Positions 41,481-52,800 of a DNA stretch of 64,000 nucleotides are shown here, in pieces. Source of the stretch: Mactromeris polynyma (Eukaryota; Mollusca; Bivalvia; Venerida; Mactridae); NCBI GenBank assembly GCA_032209605.1, contig JASFXZ010000001.1, positions 45,016,619-45,080,618 of the forward strand, written 5' to 3'. The notes under the pieces are model-generated. The model saw nothing but the letters and a program-made list of their open reading frames with translations, did no database searches and had not been told where the DNA came from. The number at the start of each line of letters is the position of its first letter. Within the stretch, counting starts at the first letter, position 1. The translations under genes and the position numbers were made by a program.

Positions 41481-43248
41481 CTGCAAAGAAAATTAAAACA
41501 TTTTTAGGTTACGATGCACCCAAAAAATGAGCAAAATAATCAATAAGTATCAAGAGAAGCAATTTTGAAAGAGAGCAACGTTTGAGCAAAGGCAATGTGT
41601 TTTAAGACAATAAAATATCCTGGAGATAAGTAAGACGATACCTGTGTGGTCGTAAAATCATTTTGCAGATGTAGAAAATTGCTCAGGTCCTGTAATTTTG
41701 ACTCCAATACCAAAAATTCAGTTTTGCTAACTGAGACATATTTCTTTTGTCTTTTAGTTTGGTACAGAAAGTTTGGATGGCCATGACTTCAGAAGCCCCC
41801 AATTTTTACTTAAGGACTTCAAGTTAAATGGTAACTATCACATAGTCTATTATTTTATTACCTTGCTTAGACATGCTTTGAGTTTGCTGACCCAATGCCT
41901 ACCAATCATATCTATTTATGCCAAACGCCTTGCAGGGATGGAGAGAATTGGGTGCATCAAGCCACAAAGAATAAAAGGTATAAAAAGTAAACCAAAGAAA
42001 AAAGTAGTTCAGTAATAAAACATTTGTAGATGAAATAGAAGATGAAGTTAAAAGAATAATGAAGTAAAAACAGTTTTACAGAAGGCTGCAGGATTATGGA
42101 GAGTGGTGTTCCCAGTGGCTAACTGCAGCATGGAATTGCTCAACACTCACGACAGGATGGAATGTCTGTAGGAAGAATATTCCTTTGAAGGCAGCTTGTG
42201 GGAAAAAAGATAATTTGTAGTAATCTTTTCATGCTGGAATTAGTCTACAATATAGCATAGGAGCTTGACTCAATGTTTGGACTAAAATTGAAAAAAATAA
42301 ATTCCACTAATACTATACAGTTAAACTTTGATTTCTCAAACAGGCGACAACTCGAGAACCCCGGATTTCTCGAGGAAATGGCAGAGTCCCGGACTTTTTT
42401 CTACAATTTTCATATAAATTTACCGCAGATAACTCGAGCAGAAATAAGTCGAGAGCTCGAGCACACATGCCGGTCCCCAGAACACAAACTATACACAATA
42501 TCTAACTGGTAACTCGAGGACACATTTTCACATATGGGAGCTCCAAATAAACAAACGATGAAAAGGTGCAAACATCCGGATTGAACACGTATATATTCAT
42601 GAACTTTATGTCGTCTGTAAAACAACAATAAGTACTACAAGTACATTCTGTAAACTGTACAACTCTTATTAATAATTTGTCTTTACTTTTATTTTAATAA
42701 GGAAAGATAGCGAATAGAAATATGAAATTATGAAAAAAATATGAAACAACTGGTAAACGTGTGACAAACTATGAAAATAAACATTTCATAAAAAACACTG
42801 ATGGGACATGATGGAAACCCCAGGTCACTCGAGCTTTTCCGACGGACCCCAGCGTCCTCGAGTTACCGAAGTTTAACTGTATGTATAGTATACATAAAGT
42901 ATTGGTGGATATTTTTTTTTTTTTTTTTTCAATTTTTGTCCAAACATTGAGTCAAGCTCCTATGCAATATAGGAGACGGACCTGTGTGTCGAGATGTTCT
43001 TCTAAGAGTAGTTCCTACTGCTAGTTAAAAAATATCAATACAGAATCTAGAACTGATCTATAACTTAGTATTCAGTAATAAAATATACAAATCTAATTTC
43101 GAAATAACAGCGAACTTATACCATTAAGACAAATTAGAGTTTCTTTCATCTCCTCAAACTGGCTGTTCAGTTTTTCCACTTCGTTCAAAACTTCTTGATG
43201 ATTGTAGATTTGTGTTGAAGCATGCGAAGATTTTGCACTCTGTGACAT
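41359..43248 (-). CDS. SYCE3: SYCE3-like small coiled-coil protein, 2 exons, 82 aa
   Basis: Exons 43248-43122 and 41480-41359 join in frame to 82 residues: MSQSAKSS, then amphipathic helices (VLNEVEKLNSQFEEMKETL and FDPCLAESLHKLEQNCESC). From recall, vertebrate SYCE3 (88 aa) has LNKDLEKLLEEM and NPTLAESMRRLEDAFVNC at nearly the same spacing (32 versus 31 residues from LN to LAES). The shared LAES, LE and C pattern is the reason for the call. SYCE3 is a central-element protein of the synaptonemal complex in meiosis. It could instead be an unrelated coiled-coil protein. An acceptor (GTTTCAG) just before ATG and a GTAAGC donor at 43375 imply a 5'UTR intron of 124 nt. A minus-strand AATAAA lies at 41175-41170. 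The gene is head to head with NAA35. Confidence 0.58.
42255..42966. mobile_element. Outer inverted-repeat element in the SYCE3-like intron
   Basis: GGAGCTTGACTCAATGTTTG on the left is the exact reverse complement of CAAACATTGAGTCAAGCTCC on the right. Both arms continue into a GACxAAAATTGAAAAAAA tract. The interior is almost entirely a second, unrelated MITE. Confidence 0.85.
42318..42879. mobile_element. TA-flanked MITE nested in the outer inverted repeat
   Basis: TA then CAGTTAAACTTTGATTTCTC; ends CGAGTTACCGAAGTTTAACTG then TA. Subterminal AACTCGAG motifs recur inside. The TA duplication and CAGTTAAAC ends suggest Tc1/mariner-type mobilisation. Confidence 0.85.
43122..43248 (-). CDS. SYCE3-like exon with start codon
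   Basis: 42 codons plus one base, ATG three bases after acceptor TTTGTTTCAG, donor GTATAAG. Amphipathic helix from residue about 18. Confidence 0.72.
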
Positions 43249-43251
43249 CGT

Positions 43252-43843
43252 CTGAAACAAAGAGAAAGACATAATTATGATATTATTTTAGTTATAAACA
43301 GTATTCTTCTCGGCATTCTACGAACTTCTATCGCGGTAAATGCATTAGCAGTTATTTGATAGGATTCCAGCTTACGTCGAAATTGCAGACGATGGCACTC
43401 TGAAGAAATGCAAATGGCGTCTTTTAATAAGGGGAAGTAACCATATCGGACACCTTGTTACTATGGGCTAATAAAAGGGTAACGCAGTTCAACAACACGC
43501 ATGAATAAATACTTTCTATATGTGGTTATATATAGATGATGTCAAAGCGAAGATAATTCATTGTTGTTAACACTGTTTAATAGTTCCGACTAATTCAGTA
43601 ATAGCTGGTACATATATGGTCCCAGGTAATAGCAAGGTCAGAATGAAAACTGGTGAGATGCTATCAATATTGATCAGTACATTACTCTATCGGACACTTT
43701 TATGTAAAACAGAAAGTGCAAATAAATTGTATTCTCCAACGTTTTCCACAATGTATACATGATACAAAAATAAGATAAATAAATCAGGACGAATGCAGAC
43801 GACAGCGATAATCCATAAATGTAAGTCGTCATAATCTTTCAAA
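43252..43843. promoter_or_regulatory. Putative bidirectional promoter, SYCE3-like / NAA35
   Basis: The two ATGs diverge from a 595-bp interval. The minus-strand gene has a likely noncoding first exon upstream of the GTAAGC donor at 43375. No TATA box is evident. The interval has no tandem repeats, unlike the surrounding introns. Confidence 0.45.
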
Positions 43844-43875
43844 ATGGAGGTTGAAGACCTGTCAGCTGAGGAAAA
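43844..43875 (+). CDS. NAA35: NAA35 exon 1
   Basis: [10 protein letters not shown] plus two bases; start context AAAATGG, donor GTAAGT. The N terminus is not conserved with vertebrates, so this exon rests on its start context, donor and phase. Confidence 0.75.
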
Positions 43876-46800
43876 GTAAGTTTTATCTCTTTGATAGCGT
43901 TAAGAGTGATTAATTTATCATAAATAGGGATAAATTAATGTATACTCGGACGAATATGAAGCTTCTTGGGGAAAAATATTGGTTAAATAAATTGTTTAAT
44001 TGAACTATCATATGTTTCCGCGACCCGGGTACAGGCTCGAAGAAGCAGATAGTTTGGTTGCGTTATCCAAATTGTTGATTGATCGATTAATTGCAAACTT
44101 ATTGACATATCAGATTTTTAATAGCATTGTTGCCTACGACCCGATCTGTGTTCTGTATTTCGTCTACATCCTTTGCTTAAGTTCTGTGTCCTTGTAACTT
44201 GTTTGACCCCACCACACTTGTTTGAACAGGATTTAGCTCACTCTAGCTGCATACATAGTGTGATGTCATACTTAATCAAGTTAATGTTATAAGTGTGAAC
44301 CTACAGTTACTTGCTTTTCTTATGTAGAAATGGGAACATTGCTGATGCAATGATATTGCTGATAACTTTTAGTTTACTTAAAACTTACAAGTAAGACAAA
44401 CGAGATGGCACAGTTTGGACACATATACTCACTACACTTATTACCAGTGCATGCTGATTAACAGTGGAAACTGAAAATGTCGGATTACCTTACTAATTTT
44501 TGTTGCACATTTGTTTATAGCATAATAATACTAGTATTGAGCATTTTTTAGTTTTTCAGGAAGAAAATGTTGTTTTTTTATGTGCAAAGTTCTCATAAAA
44601 ATTCGGGAAAACAATATAGAAATTCAGTCTATAGATCTACCTATGGAAAAACAGCTCAGCCCCACTCATATTTTAGACCAAAGCTTTAACAGAAGTCAGA
44701 ACACAATGCTTATCAACATCCTGTAACAGTGGTGACATCATCAAGCTTTTTCCAGCCTCATTAAATCAATATACCAACCAATATATTTTAGTACTAATAA
44801 CTGGATAACCAGTCCTAATCCTTTAAATTAAACTTCCAGTCAGATAATGTTATTTATTATCATCAAATGAGATGAATGCACCAACATTGGACATATGAAA
44901 TTCCTTAGGAGGGATGACACATTTCTATGCTTCCATTGTGTTTAATATGATAACACATTGAAATATGTTATTTGTACTGTGATGTGTGTTAGTATTTTAA
45001 CACCTTCATTTATATCGTAATTTTGAATCACACACAGTCAAACTTTCACAAAATTACTTGATTAACATTTTCTATACTGCTTGAGCTAGAAAAACATCCT
45101 GCAGATGTTCAACTTCAACCCAGTATCAAGTAGAATCTGTAGACATTACTAAGTATGACTTTTGACCTTTACATTCCGTATTTGCTGTCTAAGCATGAAT
45201 AAATTTGAGGCGAGTGGTTGGCTGATTTTAAAGGAATTTCATCTAAAATATAAATGTTATTATATCAGTTTAATAAGTGTAAAGTTCATTTGCAAAAATG
45301 ATTTAGTGTTTAAGATATACATGTATAATGTTTGCATCTAGGAATTACATGTGGCTCTACTATGTTTTGAAAAACACTCTTATGGAAAACAGTTATTTTC
45401 CAAGTCTGCTACATATTGAAAATCTTTTTAAGCATATAAGCTTATATAATACTTTATGTTTTAATTTCAGTTTGTGTCTGAGGAAGGAGCATGAAGGACC
45501 TCTCTACAACTGGAAATCTGTCACTGAGGAATTTGTTGATGCTTGTGCTACTCTAGAATTAGGAGAATTACTCCATGATACGTCGTATGTTGATACATTG
45601 TTGTAATTATTTCATGATATACAATGTACTATGCTTTGTTCTTCAATATGTTATGGCCATGAATTTATTTTATGCATGGTCATGAGCTTCATAATGTTGC
45701 TTTAATTAGTCCTACACAAATTAATTTCATTTGCTAGATTTTACACAAAAGTTAGTTGGAATATGTAAAACTTACCAGAAAACAAGAGTGGTTTTAGTAG
45801 TGAAAGAAATATTGTAATATAATTGTAATTGGGAAACCTATATGATTTATGATGATTTTAGATTTGGATTATTTGAGGCAATGTCTGCCATTGAGATGAT
45901 GGATGTAAAAATGGACGCGGGCATGATGTGTAATCAAATAAAGAGGGATGTAAGAAATCTGCAGCAATCAGTGGAGGTGAGTACTTAGCTACCTGATCAT
46001 TATGTCTCCCTCTCTCCGAGGGAGGGAGACATATTGTTTTTGCCCTCTGCGTCTGTCTGTCTGTCCGTCCACGTTTGGCTTGTCCGCGCTTTATCTCCAA
46101 TACTGCTGGTTGGATTACAGCCAAACTTCATAGGATTGATCAACATCAAGTGTAGTTGTGCATCTTCATTTTTTGTTCCGCTAAGATAAAAAAATAACTG
46201 AGTTATGGCCCTTTGATGTTTTTTATACATATGGAGTTTGTCCGCGCTTCATCTCCATTATTGTTGGTTGGATTTCATTTAAACTTCATAGGATTGATCA
46301 ACATCAAGTGTAGTTGTGCATCTTCAATTTTTGTTCCGCTGAGATAATTTTTACTGAGTTATGGCCCTTTGATGTTTTTATACATATGGAGTATGTCCGC
46401 GCTTCATCCCAAATACTGCTGGTTGAATTTCAAGCAAAGTTCATAGCAGGCCTTGTAAATTCCACTCCAATTTAATCAAACTCGTCCGCCAGGGCGAGTT
46501 ACATTATCCAGATCCAAATATCAACGCATTTTATTTTTCAAAAATAGTATATTGTGAAATACATTCAAATTAAAATCATGACTGACCGGAATACTACCAA
46601 AATACCGGAATACACATAAATTTTACATAGAAAAATCAATACTTAAGGCAATACTAAACCTGTAAATTAATCCATTATTGAAGTGTTGTATCATATGATA
46701 TTGTCAAAATAACTGATTAAAGCAGCTAAATAATATTGTGTGAGTGTATTAGTCGTGGTTGATATTAAATTAATAGTACCGCTCGTGCGTATTGAAAATT

Positions 46801-49800
46801 ACCCTTACTTTATCTAATAAGACATGGTTAATGTCTTCTTTGAATACACATAGTTGCCTCGTGCATAAAATTCAAGAACTTTCTTATCACACACGCGAGA
46901 AAATAAAAGGCAAAACACAGACACACACATTTACACACATCCATTTTAAGAGCTTTCAGTCTATAAATAAAAAATCGTAGCAGTAACACGTATCCGCGCG
47001 TGGCGTGACGTCATGCTTCACGGGAATGATCAACATCAAGTGTCGTTGTGCACCTTCATTGTTTTGTTCCGCTCAGATAATTTTTCACTGAGTTCTGGCC
47101 CTTTGAAGTTTTTATACATATACAGTGCATGGTGAAGTTTGTCCGCACTTCATCTCAAATACGGCTGTTTGGATTTCAACCAAACTTCACAGGATTAATA
47201 CGCATCAAATGTAGTTGTGCATCCTTGACGTTTTGTTCTGCTCAGATAATTTTTCACTGAGTTATGGCCCTTTCGTGTTTTTATACATGTACAGTGCATG
47301 GTGAACTGATCAAACACTATCTTTCTTGTTTGCTTGATATTTTATTCTAACATCTTGTATCAGTATTACAATTACTGACAAACTGCCATCTGGGAGACAT
47401 ATGTTTTTAACTTTATAAGCTAGATCATAAGTCATATCTCTTGTTGAGACTTTCTACATTCAGGCATGGTAGTGTCTATATTAATATTTGGTCTCAATGT
47501 GGTAATACTAAGTAAGGGGAAAGTAATGGAACCTGTCTTGCTGATAAGGCAACAATCACAATTCAATGTTGTGCCTCATTTCTTTTGAATGTGTTTGCTC
47601 TATCAATGTTAGTCATAAACGGACCTATATCCCATGATGCTCTATCAATGTTAGTCATAAACAGACCTATATCCCATGATGCTCTATCAATGTCAGTCAT
47701 AAACGGACCTATATGCCATGATGCTCTATCAATGTTAGTCATAAACAGACCTATATCCCATGATGCTCTATCAATGTTAGTCATAAACGGACCTATATCC
47801 CATGATGCTCTATCAATGTCAGTCACAAACGGACCTATATCCCATGATGCTCTATCAAAGTAAGTCATAAACGGACCTATATCCCATGATGCTCTATCAA
47901 AGTTAGTCATAAACGGACCTATATCCCATGATGCTCTATCAATGTCAGTCATAAACAGACCTATATCCCATGATGCTCTATCAATGTTAGTCATAAACGG
48001 ACCTATATCCCATGATGCTCTATCAAAGTTAGTCATAAACGGACCTATATCCCATGATGCTCTATCAATGTTAGTCATAAACGGACCTATATCCCATGAT
48101 GCTCTATCAAAGTTAGTCATAAACGGACCTATATCCCATGATGCTCTATCAAAGTTAGTCATAAATGGACCTATATCCCATGATGCTCTATCAAAGTTAG
48201 TCATAAACGGACCTATATCCCATGATGCTCTATCAATGTCAGTCATAAACAGACCTATATCCCATGATGCTCTATCAAAGTTAGTCATAAACGGACCTAT
48301 ATCCCATGATGCTCTATCAATGTCAGTCATAAACGGACCTATATCCCATGATGCTCTATCAATGTTAGTCAGAAACGGACCTATATCCCATGATGCTCTA
48401 TCAATGTTAGTCATAAACAGACCTATATCCCATGATGCTCTATCAATGTTAGTCATAAACGGACCTATATCCCATGATGCTCTATCAATGTCAGTCACAA
48501 ACGGACCTATATCCCATGATGCTCTATCAAAGTTAGTCATAAACGGACCTATATCCCATGATGCTCTATCAATGTCAGTCATAAACGGACCTATATCCCA
48601 TGATGCTCTATCAAAGTTAGTCATAAACGGACCTATATCCCATGATGCTCTATCAATGTCAGTCATAAACAGACCTATATCCCATGATGCTCTATCAATG
48701 TTAGTCATAAACGGACCTATATCCCATGATGCTCTATCAAAGTTAGTCATAAACGGACCTATATCCCATGATGCTCTATCAAAGTTAGTCATAAATGGAC
48801 CTATATCCCATGATGCTCTATCAAAGTTAGTCATAAACGGACCTATATCCCATGATGCTCTACCAATGTCAGTCATAAACAGACCTATATCCCATGATGC
48901 TCTATCAATGTCAGTCATAAACAGACCTATATCCCATCATAGTATTTCATGGACAAATTAATTTGTTCTTAACTTTTGATCTATGCAGCATAATTGTAGG
49001 TGAAATAAATTTAATATTCTATCATTACCCACAGGTTGTCACTCTATCATTACCCACAGGTTGTCACTCTATCATTACCCACAGGTTGTCACTCTATCAT
49101 TACCCACAGGTTGTCACTCTATCATTACCCACAGGTTGTCACTCTATCATTACCCACAGGTTGTCACTCTATCATTACCCACAGGTTGTCACTCTATCAT
49201 TACCCACAGGTTGTCACTCTATCATTACCCACAGGTTGTCACTCTATCATTACCCACAGGTTGTCACTCTATCATTACCCACAGGTTGTCACTCTATCAT
49301 TACCCACAGGTTGTCACTCTATCATTACCCACAGGTTGTCACTCTATCATTACCCACAGGTTGTCACTCTATCATTACCCACAGGTTGTCACTCTATCAT
49401 TACCCACAGGTTGTCACTCTATCATTACCCACAGGTTGTCACTCTATCATTACCCACAGGTTGTCACTCTATCATTACCCACAGGTTGTCACTCTATCAT
49501 TACCCCAAGGTTGTCACTCTATCATTACCCACAGGTTGTCATTCTATCATTACCCACAGGTTGTCACTCTATCATTACCCACAGGTTGTCACTCTATCAT
49601 TACCCACAGGTTGTCACTCTATCATTACCCACAGGTTGTCATTCTATCATTACCCACAGGTTGCCATTCTAATGGAGTGTTATTATTGATATTACAGGTA
49701 GGAACAGTGCAAGTGAAGGACGTGAAACATGAAGAAGTTATTGGTATAATGGATGCTTCCCTGGCTTGTATGGTATGTTTTATATATTATTGCATGAAGT

Positions 49801-52800
49801 AAAACCTCACCTAAAGACCACCTCAATAATAAGTCCACCTCAAAATTAAGAACATAATTTTCTAGTCCATTTTCACTATTTTGCTATTTATTCAACCTCA
49901 ATAAGAAGACCAATTTTCAAAGGTCCCGAAGGTGGTCTTATTATTGAAGTTTTTCTGTACAATAAAAACTGCAACACTTGGTGAATGATTTTATATTAAT
50001 TGTAAATTGTATTTATTCAAAGTGTGGCTTATTGATACTGTATACACAGATCTTTTGTCAGTGGTTTTATTTTGACTGTATCAGTGGTTTTGTACAGAGA
50101 ATTTGCTGATTGAAATCTTTTATCTTTCTTGTAGTGCAGTTATATGTGGGGGGTGTTAGGTATCAAAGTCCCAATTAAAGATGCCACCAAACAAAACCAG
50201 GCTAACAAAGCCAAATTTTAGCACTGCCAAAAACTATGTAAACAGTTATCAAAACATTTTAGTGGTTTATCTTGTCATTTAGATATGGTGAAAATTCATA
50301 CTGCTGTGATTATGTAAATCCAGGTTCACTAAATCTGTTAAAAACTTTAATTTATTTTCCTGAATAGTGTGTTGTGTTGAAATGGCACAGAAGTGTCAAG
50401 GTAGAGGCTATAAGTCGGGGTGGAATGTTTGATCTTGGTGCCAAGGCAGAGGCTATAAGTCTCGGCGGAATGTTTGATCTTGGTGCCAAGGCAGAGGCTA
50501 TTAGTCTCGGTGGAATGTTTGATCTTGGTGCCAAGGCAGAGGCTATAAGTCTGGGTGGAATGTTTGATCTTGGTGCCAAGGCAGAGGCTATAAGTCTCGG
50601 CGGAATGTTTGATCTTGGTGCCAAGGCAGAGGCTATAAGTCTGGGTGGAATGTTTGATCTTGTCAGTCACTGAATGAAATTGCTCAGCTGATTTATTTGT
50701 ATTGTGAATGTTTCAGGTGACCTGGTTGGAAGGACACTCTCTCGCACAGACAGTATTTACCAATTTGTATTTACATGATCCTAATATAATAGAAGATCGA
50801 TGTCTGAAAGCCTTCACTATTTGTTTGTTGAAAATTGTGGACTTAATACGAGATCGCATCAATCGTGCTGGAGTTTTTGAGGAGGTAAACTATAATAAAC
50901 TTCAAGTATGTCCCCAGTCAGGGAGTGAATGCTGGGTATAGATGAATTGTAGTTGTTGTATACATCAGTTCCATGTTGCAAGTTTGGCTTAAAGCTATTA
51001 TTTGATAAATATAAGTAGTTACTATAGCTTTATATCAAGTTCTTGATTAGGCAGACCTGTTATTTTCACATTGTGATAATATATGATGTAATGTATAGTT
51101 GATATTATAATACATTTTTATGACAATTTGGATCTATTTAATGAATTGCTGTTCTATTTAATGAAGTGCTGTGTAGCATCAGTGAAGAACTAGTCTGTGT
51201 TGAGTTTTTGTGAAATTTCAATATTTTACATGTTTCAACTCAATAAATGACTTTTACAGGCGAACTGATTAAAATATACACCAATTGATGACGTCATTAT
51301 ATTTTCAACACATTTATGTTTGATTTAATACAGGAAGACTTTCAACCCTTGACTTATGGATTTAGGATGGCTTCTGATGTCACAGATTTGCGAGCTGTTG
51401 GAATGTTGAAAGAAGTCGAAGATGATTTAAACCGATCAATCAGAGTAAGTTAACATTTTGTGAAAATCCTACAGAAAAAATGAATATGGAAGTATCGAAA
51501 TCTAGTTTCTCTTTTTTGTGAAGATTGTTTTGGCTTACAGACTGTGCTTTCATCATTCATGGTATTGCTTCAGTATTACAGTTTTCTGAAGTTCATATTT
51601 GATGTTGTTTATAATTTTGGTGATTATTTTCTGCCCATTTAAGGTTTTGCATTTGTCAACATATTGACAATATTTTATATGTGCTACCTTTATAGAGTGG
51701 CTCTCTCTTAAACAACAGTATCCATTTTCCTTGTAGGAAGAATTTTCTATAATCTCACTTGTGTGTCAACCTCTCAACTGCAGCCAAAATATGCATCTCC
51801 CAAACTGTGTTTATATGGACAGGTTGCCCTGTAGTTTTGATCATAAAGATGAAAGCTATGTAGGTTGGATTCTCCCGTAGTTTGTATGATAAAGATGAAA
51901 GCTATGTAGGTTGGATTCTCCCGTAGTTTGTATGATAAAGATGAAAGCTATGTAGGTTGGATTCTCCCGTAGTTTGTATGATAAATAAAACCAGAACTAT
52001 GTTAGATTGGATTGAGCTTACTGAACATAATAATTAGATTGAACCTTGTAGTTATCAATACATGTATTTTATCATTCAGCATACCAAGGGTCTTCTGCAG
52101 GCCGGAGGTGGAACAGAAAATGCAAAAGAGGTTTTTATACAATCCTTATTTCTTCTGGTAGATTAGTTTTATGCCCTCAACATTGGAAGAATGGCATAGG
52201 GGCAGAAAGTCTTACACATGTCTATATGTCCGTGTGAAAGATTTCTGATCAATAACTCTTGAAAGGATGGATAGATTCAATTCATATTGGGCTCATACGC
52301 GTAGGATAACAAAATACAGGTCCAGTTATATTTCAGTCACAATCCACCAATTTTTTTAGAAGTTTTGGCCCTCTTTCGACTAAATATATTTGCTTGAAAA
52401 GTCAATTGTGGGGTAGTTTCGTTTTTTTCTAAACGTTTGTTTATTGATTGGCTGTGGTACAGACTTTGTGAAAGAACTGTACCAAGTATTATGCCCCCTT
52501 GGAAGAAGAGTGGGCATATTGGTTTGCACAAGTTGGTCAGTATGTCCGTCCGTCGGTCCATAACCTTTTCATTTCCGATCAATAACTCTAGAACCCCTTG
52601 ACCTATCATCCTCATACTTGGTCCACACATTCATCTTGGGTAGCAAAGGAACCCTATTGATTTTGTGGTTACTTGGTCAAAGGTCACAGGGGGCAGGGGT
52701 GAGAATTTTCCACTAAATTGCAGGATTTTTTGGCTTCCCGTTTTTGAGATTGATGTAAATCCGAGGAGATATTTTGGGGGTAGGGTCAATGCTGTAACAC

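Noticed and set aside
41773..42015. 80-residue lysine-rich open frame as a gene
   Set aside because: Lies in the intron of the SYCE3-like gene on the opposite strand, with no splice context or recognised domain.
43884..44197. 65-residue frame as an extra NAA35 exon
   Set aside because: Exon 1 to exon 2 already joins in frame, and no donor or acceptor pair supports it.
46011..47402. Retroelement with coding capacity
   Set aside because: No reverse transcriptase or integrase motif in any frame; only tandem noncoding units.
47563..48961. 451-residue minus-strand and 339-residue plus-strand proteins
   Set aside because: Both strands are open over the same 42-bp satellite inside NAA35 intron 3, which is a property of the repeat and not evidence of coding.
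48963..49802. 279-residue open frame over the 25-bp satellite
   Set aside because: A period of 25 cycles through all three frames, which all read the same open pattern. Only the NAA35 exon 4 portion is coding, and in another context.
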